A DNA stretch of 64,000 nt from Sporosarcina sp. FSL W8-0480 (GTDB taxonomy: Bacteria; Bacillota; Bacilli; Bacillales_A; Planococcaceae). Of the stretch, positions 30,311 through 38,799 are shown piece after piece (position 1 is the first letter of the stretch; every line of letters starts with the position of its first letter). The stretch is taken from contig NZ_CP150166.1 in NCBI RefSeq assembly GCF_037963765.1, positions 1,309,501-1,373,500 on the forward strand, read 5' to 3'. Under the pieces are notes generated by a model. That model made no database searches and was not told the origin of the DNA. It saw only the letters and a list, made by a program, of their open reading frames with translations. A program made the translations under genes and the position numbers.

Positions 30311-30369
30311 CCTGTTTTCCAGCAATGTAAACAGGTTTTGAGAGGTATTTTGGCAGGTACCTTTACAAT
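30311..30369 (+). promoter_or_regulatory. Divergent control region with palindrome and solitary repeat end
   Basis: CCTGTTT (30311-30317) and AAACAGG (30329-30335) form an inverted repeat. Bases 30354-30369 read GCAGGTACCTTTACAAT-like sequence identical over about 15 bases to the right end of the REPIN-like element at 34629, and contain a potential -10 TACAAT (30364-30369) for the csp gene. The copper repressor site is not identified. Confidence 0.4.
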
Positions 30370-30445
30370 GAGATGCTCACTTTCAGTTTAAAAAAATTCT
30401 GCAGGGGAAAAAATATACCGAACGAAAGAAACTGGAGGTGAGTCC

Positions 30446-30772
30446 ATGAATACGAAATACGCAGAAACACTTAAGGTGATCACAGAATGTCTTGAGGATT
30501 GCAATACTTGTTTTGATGCGTGCTTGAAAGAAGAAGACGTTGAGATGATGGCTGAATGTATAAGATTGGACCGAGAATGTGCGGATGTTTGTGCATTTAC
30601 TGCACAGGCGATCACTCGTAACAGTCCATTTACAAAGGAGATTTTAGAGCTTTGTGCAACTGTTTGTGAAAGATGCGCGGAAGAGTGTGGGAAACATGAG
30701 GCAGACCATTGCAAACGCTGTGCCGAATCTTGCAGAAAAGGCGCCGAAGCCTGCCGTCAAGCGGTGGCGTAA
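30446..30772 (+). CDS. Four-helix-bundle copper-storage type (Csp) cysteine-rich protein
   Basis: 108 residues with 13 cysteines in helical CxxxC patterns (CLEDCNTCFDAC, CATVCERCAEEC, HCKRCAESC). This is the Csp/DUF326 fold, which stores Cu(I) inside a four-helix bundle. No signal peptide, so cytosolic. RBS GGAGGTGA. The YdhK-type lipoprotein 100 bases downstream fits a metal-handling pair. One C-terminal position that is often Cys reads Gly (CRKGAEAC). Confidence 0.88.
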   Translation: MNTKYAETLKVITECLEDCNTCFDACLKEEDVEMMAECIRLDRECADVCAFTAQAITRNSPFTKEILELCATVCERCAEECGKHEADHCKRCAESCRKGAEACRQAVA

Positions 30773-30874
30773 AGATACTGAAAAACTTCAAGGAGCTTTC
30801 CCGGAGAATGAGAAGTATTTTCTTGGAATAGCTTTTTCCTGCTACTATAAAGAAATCAGAGGTGCATTATTCAG

Positions 30875-31438
30875 ATGAAGAAGCATTTACTATTGTTAGG
30901 TCTTGCAATGGTCATTGGTTTAAGCGGGTGTGGAAATAAAACGACCAATGAGGAAAACCATGACGTCAATAATGAACCAAATCATGAAGATATGGAAATG
31001 GAGATGAACCATTCCGGTTCAGGTGAAGTTCCGAGAAACTTAAAGATAGCGGAAAATCCCAAATTTAAAATAGGTAGTGAAGCAATCGTTGAAGCTGATC
31101 ATATGAAAGGAATGAAAGGGGCCGTAGCAACAATTGTGGGTGCTTATGACACTACGGCTTACGTTGTTTCATATACACCTGTAACTGGCGGAGAAAGAGT
31201 GGAAAATCATAAATGGGTTATCCAAGAAGAGATTAAGGATGCTGATGGTAAAACTATGGATATAGGAGCTGAGGTCACGTTAGAAGCAGACCATATGAAA
31301 GGGATGAAAGGGGCATTAGCTAAAATCGAATCGGCAGAAAAAACGACTGTCTATATGATCGATTATACTCCGACTACCGGTGGTGAAAAAGTAACTAATC
31401 ACAAATGGGTTACGGAAAGTGAACTATCTGCCAAATAA
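30875..31438 (+). CDS. YdhK-type lipoprotein with two DUF1541 repeats
   Basis: 187 residues. Lipobox LSGC near residue 19, a His/Met/Glu-rich stretch (HEDMEMEMNHSG), then two copies of the DUF1541 unit, each with EADHMKGMKGA, YVVSYTP or YMIDYTP, and NHKWV. The Met/His content suggests metal binding at the membrane surface. Weak ribosome site. Probably cotranscribed with csp. Confidence 0.85.
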   Translation: MKKHLLLLGLAMVIGLSGCGNKTTNEENHDVNNEPNHEDMEMEMNHSGSGEVPRNLKIAENPKFKIGSEAIVEADHMKGMKGAVATIVGAYDTTAYVVSYTPVTGGERVENHKWVIQEEIKDADGKTMDIGAEVTLEADHMKGMKGALAKIESAEKTTVYMIDYTPTTGGEKVTNHKWVTESELSAK

Positions 31439-31501
31439 AAGCATGAGGAAGCGAAGTAGTATTATTGTTATTTAAATTTACTTTGGAATCCATATGGACT
31501 G

Positions 31502-31536
31502 AAAAGAGCTAACTCCCTGTGGTTAGCTCTTTTCGT
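31502..31536 (+). terminator. Rho-independent terminator after the YdhK-type gene
   Basis: AAAAGAGCTAAC pairs with GTTAGCTCTTTT over an 8-base loop. Confidence 0.85.
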
Positions 31537-31677
31537 GTTCGGATTTCCTTTTTAATATCCTGCCGAGACTGGCCTTTCAATAATCACCCTTTTCGAATGA
31601 ATCTGATTTATTTATCTGTATTTTATTAGTTATTAGTGGTATTCTAAAAGAAAAAAATTCCAACAGGGGGATTTATA

Positions 31678-32166
31678 TTGAAAACCACTACAAATAATAG
31701 AACCATAATTAATGAGATTACAATTAATGCCCCATTAAATTTAGTTTGGTACGCTTGGACAATATCTGAACGAGTGTCACAATGGTTTGCACCTGAAGCA
31801 GTCGTAGAAGCAATTGAAGGTGGGGCTTATGAACTTTATTTTATTCCAGGAAATAAAACTGGAATGAATACCAAAGGTTGCAAGATTATTAAACTTGTTG
31901 ATGAAAAAGAATTACGATTCACTTGGAAAGGTCCAGATCAATTTGAATCCATAATGAACGGTGAAAATGAATTGACTACGGTTAATGTAAGTTTTGAACA
32001 AGTTGATAGCAACTCTACTAAAGTTATTGTTGAACATACAGGATTTAAAGATGATGATAATTGGAAAGAAGCATTTGAATGGCATCAAATGGCTTGGTCA
32101 GGCGTTTTAGGTAGTTTAAAGTCTGCTCTTGAAAAAGGTGAAGGCAGCTTATGTTGCCAACCTTAA
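31678..32166 (+). CDS. SRPBCC (AHSA1-type) domain protein
   Basis: 162 residues. Starts ITINAPLNLVWYAWT, with the hallmark WTISERVSQWFAP and LRFTWKGPD strands and a C-terminal long helix (WHQMAWSGVLGSLKSALEK) lining the hydrophobic cavity. Members bind lipophilic ligands or assist Hsp90; no specific role is visible. TTG 31678 with AGGGGG upstream. A broken relative lies at 53678. Confidence 0.85.
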   Translation: MKTTTNNRTIINEITINAPLNLVWYAWTISERVSQWFAPEAVVEAIEGGAYELYFIPGNKTGMNTKGCKIIKLVDEKELRFTWKGPDQFESIMNGENELTTVNVSFEQVDSNSTKVIVEHTGFKDDDNWKEAFEWHQMAWSGVLGSLKSALEKGEGSLCCQP

Positions 32167-32212
32167 AATAGGTGTTTACTGAACAGACCTTAATAGAAGT
32201 GTGAGGAAGAAT

Positions 32213-32248
32213 AAAAGTGGAGAGGGCTTTGCCTCCTCCGCTTTTTTA
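32213..32248 (+). terminator. Rho-independent terminator after the SRPBCC gene
   Basis: AAAAGTGGAGAGGGC pairs with GCCTCCTCCGCTTTT over TTT, then a T run. In the rest of the 328-base gap, an in-frame piece at 32283-32351 ending IAEDFIEAF and a stop may be the tail of a lost gene; otherwise nothing but the ltaS promoter. Confidence 0.85.
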
Positions 32249-32381
32249 TTTCTTCTCTTTCAATTCATAGCCTAATCTAAGAGCTGTATTTTCATTTGCC
32301 ATTCATGGTGGCAATAGGAAAATTGCAGAAGATTTTATTGAAGCATTTTAACTTATTTCATAAATAAAGATATTAAATAAC

Positions 32382-32410
32382 TTGACGAAAAAGCTAAAGG
32401 GGAGTATTAT
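32382..32410 (+). promoter_or_regulatory. Promoter of the LTA synthase gene
   Basis: -35 TTGACG (32382-32387), 17-base spacer, -10 TATTAT (32405-32410). The leader would be about 78 bases, AT-rich, without an evident riboswitch. Confidence 0.75.
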
Positions 32411-32494
32411 GTTTTAGTTGCTTAAAATATAACTTTAAAATAATGTTTTCTGTTAATTAAAGGTTAAATAAAAAATAAAAAGGTTGGTGTTTAC

Positions 32495-34432
32495 ATGGGA
32501 AAACAATGGCGTTTTAAAGATTTTCTTTTACACAACTTTTTAGGGATATATGCAGTAGCTGTATTGATGTTATGGATGAAAACATATATTGCTCAAACTA
32601 CACAATTTGAATTAGGGGTAGAAGGACCGCTTCAGCAATTCCTTTTACTGCTGAATCCACTTGGTTCGGCATTGCTATTTTTAGGAATTTCTTTCTTGTT
32701 TAAAGGAAAGAAAAAGTATACAGTGTTAGTCGTCATATACACGCTTATGTCGATTCTTTTATATGCGAATGTCGTCTATTACCGGTTTTTCAGTGATTTC
32801 ATTACATTGCCAACTCTTTTCCAAACGCAGAATTTCGGGGATTTAGGTGGGAGTGTTCAGTCGCTGTTAGCCCCTTTTGATATTTTGTTCTTTGTTGATG
32901 TAATCGTCATGATGTACCTCCGATTTTCACATAAGGTGCAAAAAGAGACAAAACGGGTTGGAACTAAAAAAGCCACCGCCATTATTGCTGTTGCCCTAAT
33001 AATTTCTATCATCAATTTAGGACTCGCTGAAATGAGTCGTCCACAACTGTTGACTCGCGGTTTTGATAGAAATTATATAGTGAAATACTTAGGGATGTAT
33101 AATTATTCCATCTATGACTCGGTGGAAACGATGGCTGCATCATCGCAAAGAGCTTTGGCGGATAGCAGTGATGTTACAGAAGTAATGAACTATACACAAT
33201 CTACTTACGCCGAACCGAATCCGGACTATTTTGGGGCTGCCAAAGGAATGAACGTCATCTATTTACATCTTGAATCATTCCAAAACTTTTTGATTGACTA
33301 CAAGTTGAACGGAGAAGAAGTTACACCGTTTTTAAATTCATTAACAAGAGATAAGAATACAGCGTATTTCGATAACTTCTTCCACCAAACGGGCCAAGGT
33401 AAAACATCCGATGCGGAATTCATGTTGGAGAACTCCTTATTTGGTCTGCCGCAAGGATCGGCTTTTATTACGAAAGCACAAAATACGTACCAAGCCGCTC
33501 CAAGTATCTTAAAGGATTACGGATATACATCCGCTGTATTCCACGGAAATAACGGCAGCTTCTGGAATCGAAATACAATCTATAAAGAATTTGGATTCGA
33601 CCATTTCTTCGATGCAAGTTATTATGATACGAGCAACCCAATCGACATGGCGGAATACGGATTGTTGGACAAACCGTTCTATGAACAATCTGAAAATCTG
33701 TTGAGTTCACTGCCGCAACCTTTTTATGCGAAGTTCATTACGGTTGCAAATCACTACCCGTATGAAATGGATCAAGACTTGGTGACAATTGATAAAGCCC
33801 AGACTGGAGACAAGAGTGTGGACGATTATTTCCAAACTGCGCGGTATACAGACGAAGCGATTGAAAAAGTCTTCACTCGTTTAAAGGAATCAGGTTTATA
33901 CGATAACTCGGTCATTGTTCTATATGGCGACCATTATGGTATTTCCGAGAATCATAAAAAAGCGATGGGCAAAATCATGGGGAAAGAAATTACCCCTTTC
34001 GAAAGTGCGAACTTGCAGCGCGTTCCTTTATTCATACATGTTTTAGGAATGAAAGGCGGTATCAACCACACGTATGGTGGCCAAACAGACCTTCTTCCGA
34101 CGTTATTGCATTTGCTTGGAATTGATACGAAAAACTTTGTTCAATTCGGTTCCGATTTATTCTCTGAAGAGCATAATGAAGTTGTTCCATTTCGTAATGG
34201 CGATTTTATCAGCCCAAGTATTGATTTGATTAATGATAAATTTTACGATAATCAAACAGGCTTACCACTCGACGATAGTCAAATGGAGAAAGCCGATGCT
34301 TTGAAAAAAGAAGTCGATTATAAATTGGAGCTTTCCGATAAAGTCGTGAACGGCGACTTATTGAGATTTTATACACCAAAAGGGTATACTCCCGTCGATC
34401 CTTCTCAATATAACTACACTAAAGCCGAATGA
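32495..34432 (+). CDS. ltaS: Lipoteichoic acid synthase family protein
   Basis: 645 residues. Five N-terminal membrane helices within about 1-190, then an extracellular sulfatase-type domain. Catalytic Thr near residue 304 in GQGKTSDAEF, metal Glu in YLHLESFQNF, and GDHYG with the Asp/His ligands near 480. The enzyme polymerises glycerol-phosphate from phosphatidylglycerol. Paralogues (YfnI, YqgS, YvgJ types) cannot be told apart here; the symbol denotes the family. Confidence 0.92.
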   Translation: MGKQWRFKDFLLHNFLGIYAVAVLMLWMKTYIAQTTQFELGVEGPLQQFLLLLNPLGSALLFLGISFLFKGKKKYTVLVVIYTLMSILLYANVVYYRFFSDFITLPTLFQTQNFGDLGGSVQSLLAPFDILFFVDVIVMMYLRFSHKVQKETKRVGTKKATAIIAVALIISIINLGLAEMSRPQLLTRGFDRNYIVKYLGMYNYSIYDSVETMAASSQRALADSSDVTEVMNYTQSTYAEPNPDYFGAAKGMNVIYLHLESFQNFLIDYKLNGEEVTPFLNSLTRDKNTAYFDNFFHQTGQGKTSDAEFMLENSLFGLPQGSAFITKAQNTYQAAPSILKDYGYTSAVFHGNNGSFWNRNTIYKEFGFDHFFDASYYDTSNPIDMAEYGLLDKPFYEQSENLLSSLPQPFYAKFITVANHYPYEMDQDLVTIDKAQTGDKSVDDYFQTARYTDEAIEKVFTRLKESGLYDNSVIVLYGDHYGISENHKKAMGKIMGKEITPFESANLQRVPLFIHVLGMKGGINHTYGGQTDLLPTLLHLLGIDTKNFVQFGSDLFSEEHNEVVPFRNGDFISPSIDLINDKFYDNQTGLPLDDSQMEKADALKKEVDYKLELSDKVVNGDLLRFYTPKGYTPVDPSQYNYTKAE

Positions 34433-34449
34433 TATATAGAAGCAGAAGA

Positions 34450-34487
34450 AGCATGTTCTCTCCAGATGGAGAGGGCGTGCTTTTTTT
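34450..34487 (+). terminator. Rho-independent terminator after ltaS
   Basis: AGCATGTTCTCTCC pairs with GGAGAGGGCGTGCT (with G-U pairs), then seven T that run straight into element R2. Confidence 0.88.
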
Positions 34488-34630
34488 AAGGTACCTGTGC
34501 AGCGCACTATTCAATTTATTCACTACAATTGCATAATAATTCAATACGAATAGCATATTGATGCAAGGTATTTGTATATTTATACAAATTGGTTGAATTG
34601 TCATGAATGTTTCTTGCACAGGTACCTTTA
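34488..34630. repeat. REPIN-like inverted-end element R2 (type I)
   Basis: 143 bp with ends AAGGTACCTGTGCA and TGCACAGGTACCTT. Shares CACTATTCAATTTATTCAC and CATGAATGTTTCTTGC with R1, R3 and R4. It starts directly after the ltaS terminator T run, a typical insertion position for such elements. Confidence 0.88.
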
Positions 34631-34716
34631 CAATTTTTGATGTCTTTTCTCTATAGCAAAGTTATACTTAAAAAAATATGTTTTAATGAAATTACTGATA
34701 GGGTGGATGATGATAG

Positions 34717-35751
34717 ATGATACGTTATGAAAGTGATTATTTAGAAGGTGCTCATGAACAAATTCTGCAACGACTGCTTGAAACCAATGAAGTGCAGACG
34801 CCTGGATATGGTGTGGATGAATTTTGTGATAGGGCAAGGGGTTATATTAGAGAAGCGTGTAATATGGAGAATGCGGATGTGCACTTCTTAGTCGGTGGAA
34901 CGCAAGCGAATACTACGATTATTTCATCCATTTTGCGTCCACATCAAGGAGCGGTTTCTGCAGTTACGGGTCATATCGCGGGACATGAATCGGGAGCCAT
35001 CGAAGCGACTGGACATAAAGTGCTTACTTTATCGAGTGACGATGGGAAAATCACTGCGAGCCAAGTGAAAGCTCTATATGAGGCTCATTGGAACGATGTT
35101 ACTCATGAACATATGGTACAGCCGGGTTTGGTTTACATATCTCACCCTTCCGAGAATGGGACTACTTATAGTAAATCCGAGTTGGAGGAATTGAGCAAAG
35201 TTTGCCGGGAATGTGGTCTGCCATTATTTATGGATGGTGCTCGTTTAGGATATGGTCTCGCTGCAAAAGATAACGATCTATCGCTAACGGATATCGCAAG
35301 ACTTTGTGATGTGTTCTATATCGGTGGAACAAAACTTGGAGCATTGTTTGGAGAAGCTGTTGTTATCACGAATGATGCCCTTAAAAAAGACTTCCGCTAT
35401 TTGATCAAACAAAAAGGCGGGTTGCTTGCTAAGGGAAGATTATTAGGGATCCAGTTTGAGACCTTGTTTGAAGATGGCCTCTACTATGAGATTTCCAAGC
35501 ATGCCGTGGACTTGGCGATTATGATTCGGGAGGCGTTTGTTGAAAAAGGACATTCATTACGATATGATTCCAAGACAAATCAACAGTTTCCCATTTTGCC
35601 GAATGATGTGTTGAGTGAGTTAAGCAAGAAGTACTCTTTTTCTTATTGGGAAAAAGTCGATAATACGCATAGTGTTGTGAGATTTTGTACGAGCTGGGCT
35701 ACGAAAAAGGAAAATGTTGAACAATTGATTGAGGATATTAAGAATATATAA
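34717..35751 (+). CDS. Low-specificity threonine aldolase-like PLP enzyme
   Basis: 344 residues, fold-type I beta-eliminating lyase family. Begins with FLVGGTQAN (about 51-59), His pair in GHIAGHESGAIE, Asp in LFMDGARLGYGL, and the PLP Lys in YIGGTKLGAL near residue 206. Cleaves threonine or allo-threonine to glycine and acetaldehyde in studied members. Single gene between element R2 and a terminator. Confidence 0.9.
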   Translation: MIRYESDYLEGAHEQILQRLLETNEVQTPGYGVDEFCDRARGYIREACNMENADVHFLVGGTQANTTIISSILRPHQGAVSAVTGHIAGHESGAIEATGHKVLTLSSDDGKITASQVKALYEAHWNDVTHEHMVQPGLVYISHPSENGTTYSKSELEELSKVCRECGLPLFMDGARLGYGLAAKDNDLSLTDIARLCDVFYIGGTKLGALFGEAVVITNDALKKDFRYLIKQKGGLLAKGRLLGIQFETLFEDGLYYEISKHAVDLAIMIREAFVEKGHSLRYDSKTNQQFPILPNDVLSELSKKYSFSYWEKVDNTHSVVRFCTSWATKKENVEQLIEDIKNI

Positions 35752-35755
35752 AGAT

Positions 35756-35807
35756 AAAAAGTTGGAGATCAGGTCAGATTCAATCTGTCCAATGCTCCAA
35801 CTTTTTT
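35756..35807 (+). terminator. Rho-independent terminator after the aldolase-like gene
   Basis: AAAAAGTTGGAG pairs with CTCCAACTTTTT, with an inner stem GACAGATT-like; T run follows. May also work for the arr remnant on the minus strand. Confidence 0.85.
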
Positions 35808-35828
35808 GTTATCAATTATGTGGGAGTA

Positions 35829-36240
35829 TTAATCGTATATCACATTTTTCCCTTGTTCAGTTAACTTTTGTAAAGATGTAAGCATATGATTTATTTGTTC
35901 ATCTGAGTGTCTCTCCCATGAACGTAATTCAGCTATTATTTTCAAAGGAGATGTAGACCGATAGGAACGGGTTTCCGGGAAATCTCTTGTCAGTTAAGTT
36001 CGGATCATTTTCAAAATCACCCAATGGTTCTACGATATAAATTCTCTCTTTTCCATTAGACTTTGCTAATTCAGCCCCCCATTTAGCAGCTTCTAATGTT
36101 GCAGTAAAATAGATATGGTTAGATTTTTTACCCTGATAATTGGAGGGGTGAAAAGGTTCAAGAAGCTCTCCAATTTTTAGTTCTGCTTTTGTACCATGAA
36201 AGAACGGACCGGGATCCAAGATATTTTTGTTGTCATTCAT
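35829..36240 (-). pseudogene. arr: Rifampin ADP-ribosyltransferase, frameshifted
   Basis: Frame 1 from ATG 36240 gives GPFFHGTKAELKIGELL, HIYFTATLEAAKWGAELA, GDFENDPNLTDKRFPGNP, all diagnostic of Arr, which inactivates rifamycins with NAD. At about 35965 the frame slips: frame 1 stops at 35929, while the next frame continues RSYRSTSPLKIIAELRSWER, the usual Arr C-terminus, to a TAA at 35829. A one-base loss in the AACCCGTTCC region explains it. Total length fits the usual about 137 residues. Confidence 0.8.
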
Positions 36241-36329
36241 ATAGTTACCCCCTTATACTTTGTGACTTGCGTAGTACAGTATAAGGTATGGATGAGGTAA
36301 ATAGTAGTCTATAAATGATTATCAGATGG

Positions 36330-36414
36330 TGTTATAATGTAAGTAGAGAGAAGTTGTGAATCCGTTAGAGAGTGGGTAAAGGAGAGGGGTGGCATATGCT
36401 GCTCCTCTTTTTTT
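36330..36414 (+). promoter_or_regulatory. PBP promoter followed by a terminator-like leader hairpin
   Basis: Extended -10 TGTTATAAT (TATAAT 36333-36338); no good -35. About 45 bases on, GAGGGGTGGCAT (36384-36395) pairs fully with ATGCTGCTCCTC (36396-36407, with G-U pairs), followed by seven T. The hairpin lies between promoter and gene, so it can act as an attenuator or end a short RNA of about 70 bases. No T-box, riboswitch or leader peptide is recognised. Confidence 0.65.
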
Positions 36415-36462
36415 CATCGGCTAAACTGGGATATTAAAGGCAATGAAGAAGGTGGAATACGT

Positions 36463-38589
36463 ATGGGAAGAATGGAACATAAGCAACAACAGAAACAATC
36501 GAAATTAAAGAAGAAATGGCCTAATTTAAAAAAACCAATAAAACTCCTTTTATTAGGAATTTTAGTTGTAGTCCTATGTGGATTGGTCGTGTTGAATCAA
36601 TTAATCTCATCAAGTGATGTGAGTAAGTTAGAAGAACCTGAACCGAGACCGACGTTTATTTATGATCAAAACGGAGAGATCGTTAGTAAGATTTCAAATT
36701 CCAAGATGGAAGGGGTTCGTCTTGATCATATTCCTGATGAGCTGATTGAAGCAGTGATTTCTGTGGAGGATCAACAATTTTACAAACATGGTGGGGTTAA
36801 TTATTTCGGGATTGCGCGGGCATTTACCCAGAATCTATTAAAAGGTGAGGTTGTTGCTGGTGGGAGTACGATCACGCAACAGCTTTCAAAAAATGTGTTT
36901 TTAACGCAGGATCGTACGTACTCTCGTAAATTCAAAGAATTTCTGATTGCGAAGAATATTGAAAGAACGTATTCAAAAGATGACATCATGGAACGCTATC
37001 TCAATCAAATCTATTTTGGTGAAGGGGCTTGGGGTGTTCAACGGGCTGCGCAAATCTATTTTGGAAAAGATGTAAGCGAGTTAACGTTAAGCGAATCTGC
37101 CACATTAGCAGGGTTGATAAAAGCGCCAACTCACTTATCTCCTTATAAAAACATGGAAAAGTCAGTGCAACGGCGCAACATTGTTCTATCGTTAATGAAA
37201 AGTGAAAAGTATATTAGTCAAGCGGAGTACGATGAAGCGATTCACGAGGAAATTGTGTTGGCCGATCCAACAATGCCGAATTATGAAGGGAAGTATCCAT
37301 ATTATATTGACCATATCATTGACGAGGCGGTAAATAAGTACGGGCTGACGAAAAATGAAGTGCTTTCCGGAGGTTTACATATCTATACGGCGTTAAATCC
37401 TGTCATCCAAGATTCCCTTGAAGAAGTGTATCAGGATGAACGCAATTTTCCAGAGAGTAAGCCCGATCAACTTATTCAAAGCGCTTCGGTCTTCCTTGAT
37501 CCTAAAACGGGTGGAATTCGTGCATTGATTGGGGGCAGGGGAGAGTATACGTATGGACGCTTTAATAACGCGACCAAGCTCATTAGGCAACCGGGGTCGA
37601 CCTTGAAACCAATTTCCGTCTACACGGCAGCGCTCGAGCAAGGCTATCAAATTTCGGATCTGTTAGTTGATGAACCGATCAATATTAATGGCTATTCTCC
37701 GAAGAATTTCGATAAGCAATATAGAGGGCAAGTGACAATGTACGATGCAGTTGCTCAATCGTATAACATCCCTCCAGTCTGGCTGCTTAATAAAATCGGA
37801 ATTGAAAATGGCGTGCGCACCGTGGAACGGTTCGGAATCCCATTGGAAGAAGACGATCATAATTTAGGCCTATCATTAGGGGGCTTGCATAAAGGGACTT
37901 CACCTCTACGAATGGCTCAAGCCTTTTCTGCATTTGCGAATGATGGGGTCATGATGGAGGCCCATGCTATCTTGGAAATAAAAGATTCAGAAGGCGGAGT
38001 CATTGGAAAATGGCGTGAACAGTCCGTTGAAGTGACAGAAGCGGAAGTTGCCCAGCAAATGACTTATATGCTGAAAGGCGCTGTAGAAGATGGAACGGCC
38101 AAGAAAGCTCAAATTTCAGGGATGGAAGTTGCCGGTAAAACAGGCACCACCCAACTGCCGTTCACGGGTGTGGATGGATCGAAGGATCATTGGTTCGTCG
38201 GATATACCCCAGACATCGTCGGTGCGATTTGGTTAGGCTATGATAAAACGGATGCTGAACATTACTTAACATCAACAAGTAGTTTCACAGTACCACCAAT
38301 CTTCGAGCAAGTCCTATCAAGATCGATCAGTGAATTGCCTACGAAGAAATTTGATTTGCCATTAATTGCGAATATGAAAAAAGATATAGAGAAGCAGAAG
38401 GATAAGTTGAACGAGAAAAAACGAAAACAAGAAAAAGATAAAAACGAACAGAAGAAGAAGGAAGAGAAAGAACAGAAAAAAAGAGAGAAGAAAGACAAGA
38501 AGGATAGAGAGAAGGAACGGAAGAAAAGAGAAAAGGAAAAGAAAGAGAAGAAAAACGAGAAAGAAAAGAAGAAACGAGAAAAAGAGTAA
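36463..38589 (+). CDS. Class A penicillin-binding protein (PBP1a type)
   Basis: 708 residues. Cytosolic basic start, one helix (about 28-50), glycosyltransferase domain with catalytic Glu in SVEDQQFYKHGG and GGSTITQQLSKN, then transpeptidase domain: SxxK as STLK near 378, SYN, and KTGTT near 559. Polymerises and crosslinks peptidoglycan. The last about 75 residues are almost only Lys, Glu, Arg and Asp, lacking the Ser/Thr/Pro tail or PASTA repeats of many homologues. Confidence 0.93.
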   Translation: MGRMEHKQQQKQSKLKKKWPNLKKPIKLLLLGILVVVLCGLVVLNQLISSSDVSKLEEPEPRPTFIYDQNGEIVSKISNSKMEGVRLDHIPDELIEAVISVEDQQFYKHGGVNYFGIARAFTQNLLKGEVVAGGSTITQQLSKNVFLTQDRTYSRKFKEFLIAKNIERTYSKDDIMERYLNQIYFGEGAWGVQRAAQIYFGKDVSELTLSESATLAGLIKAPTHLSPYKNMEKSVQRRNIVLSLMKSEKYISQAEYDEAIHEEIVLADPTMPNYEGKYPYYIDHIIDEAVNKYGLTKNEVLSGGLHIYTALNPVIQDSLEEVYQDERNFPESKPDQLIQSASVFLDPKTGGIRALIGGRGEYTYGRFNNATKLIRQPGSTLKPISVYTAALEQGYQISDLLVDEPININGYSPKNFDKQYRGQVTMYDAVAQSYNIPPVWLLNKIGIENGVRTVERFGIPLEEDDHNLGLSLGGLHKGTSPLRMAQAFSAFANDGVMMEAHAILEIKDSEGGVIGKWREQSVEVTEAEVAQQMTYMLKGAVEDGTAKKAQISGMEVAGKTGTTQLPFTGVDGSKDHWFVGYTPDIVGAIWLGYDKTDAEHYLTSTSSFTVPPIFEQVLSRSISELPTKKFDLPLIANMKKDIEKQKDKLNEKKRKQEKDKNEQKKKEEKEQKKREKKDKKDREKERKKREKEKKEKKNEKEKKKREKE

Positions 38590-38613
38590 ATCGTTAGTGA
38601 TATTACAGCAGTG

Positions 38614-38659
38614 AAAAGAAGCATGAATTTTCCGGGATGGAGGATTTATGCTTCTTTTT
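38614..38659 (+). terminator. Rho-independent terminator after the PBP gene
   Basis: AAAAGAAGCATGAAT pairs with ATTTATGCTTCTTTT, T run follows. Close relative of the hairpin at 29989. Confidence 0.85.
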
Positions 38660-38799
38660 GAGTTGCAAATACAATAAATCTATCAGCCATATTTCCTTGG
38701 AATAGTTTATGTATATATTGAATTCGTAAATTTACTGCAATTTAGGCTTTTAATTGATATGATAGTAGAAGGTAAATTGATAGGTAAGGAGTGGAAGGT

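Noticed and set aside
30654..30878. 74-codon open frame overlapping csp and the YdhK-type gene
   Set aside because: Out-of-frame shadow of the Cys-rich gene, no ribosome site, no family features.
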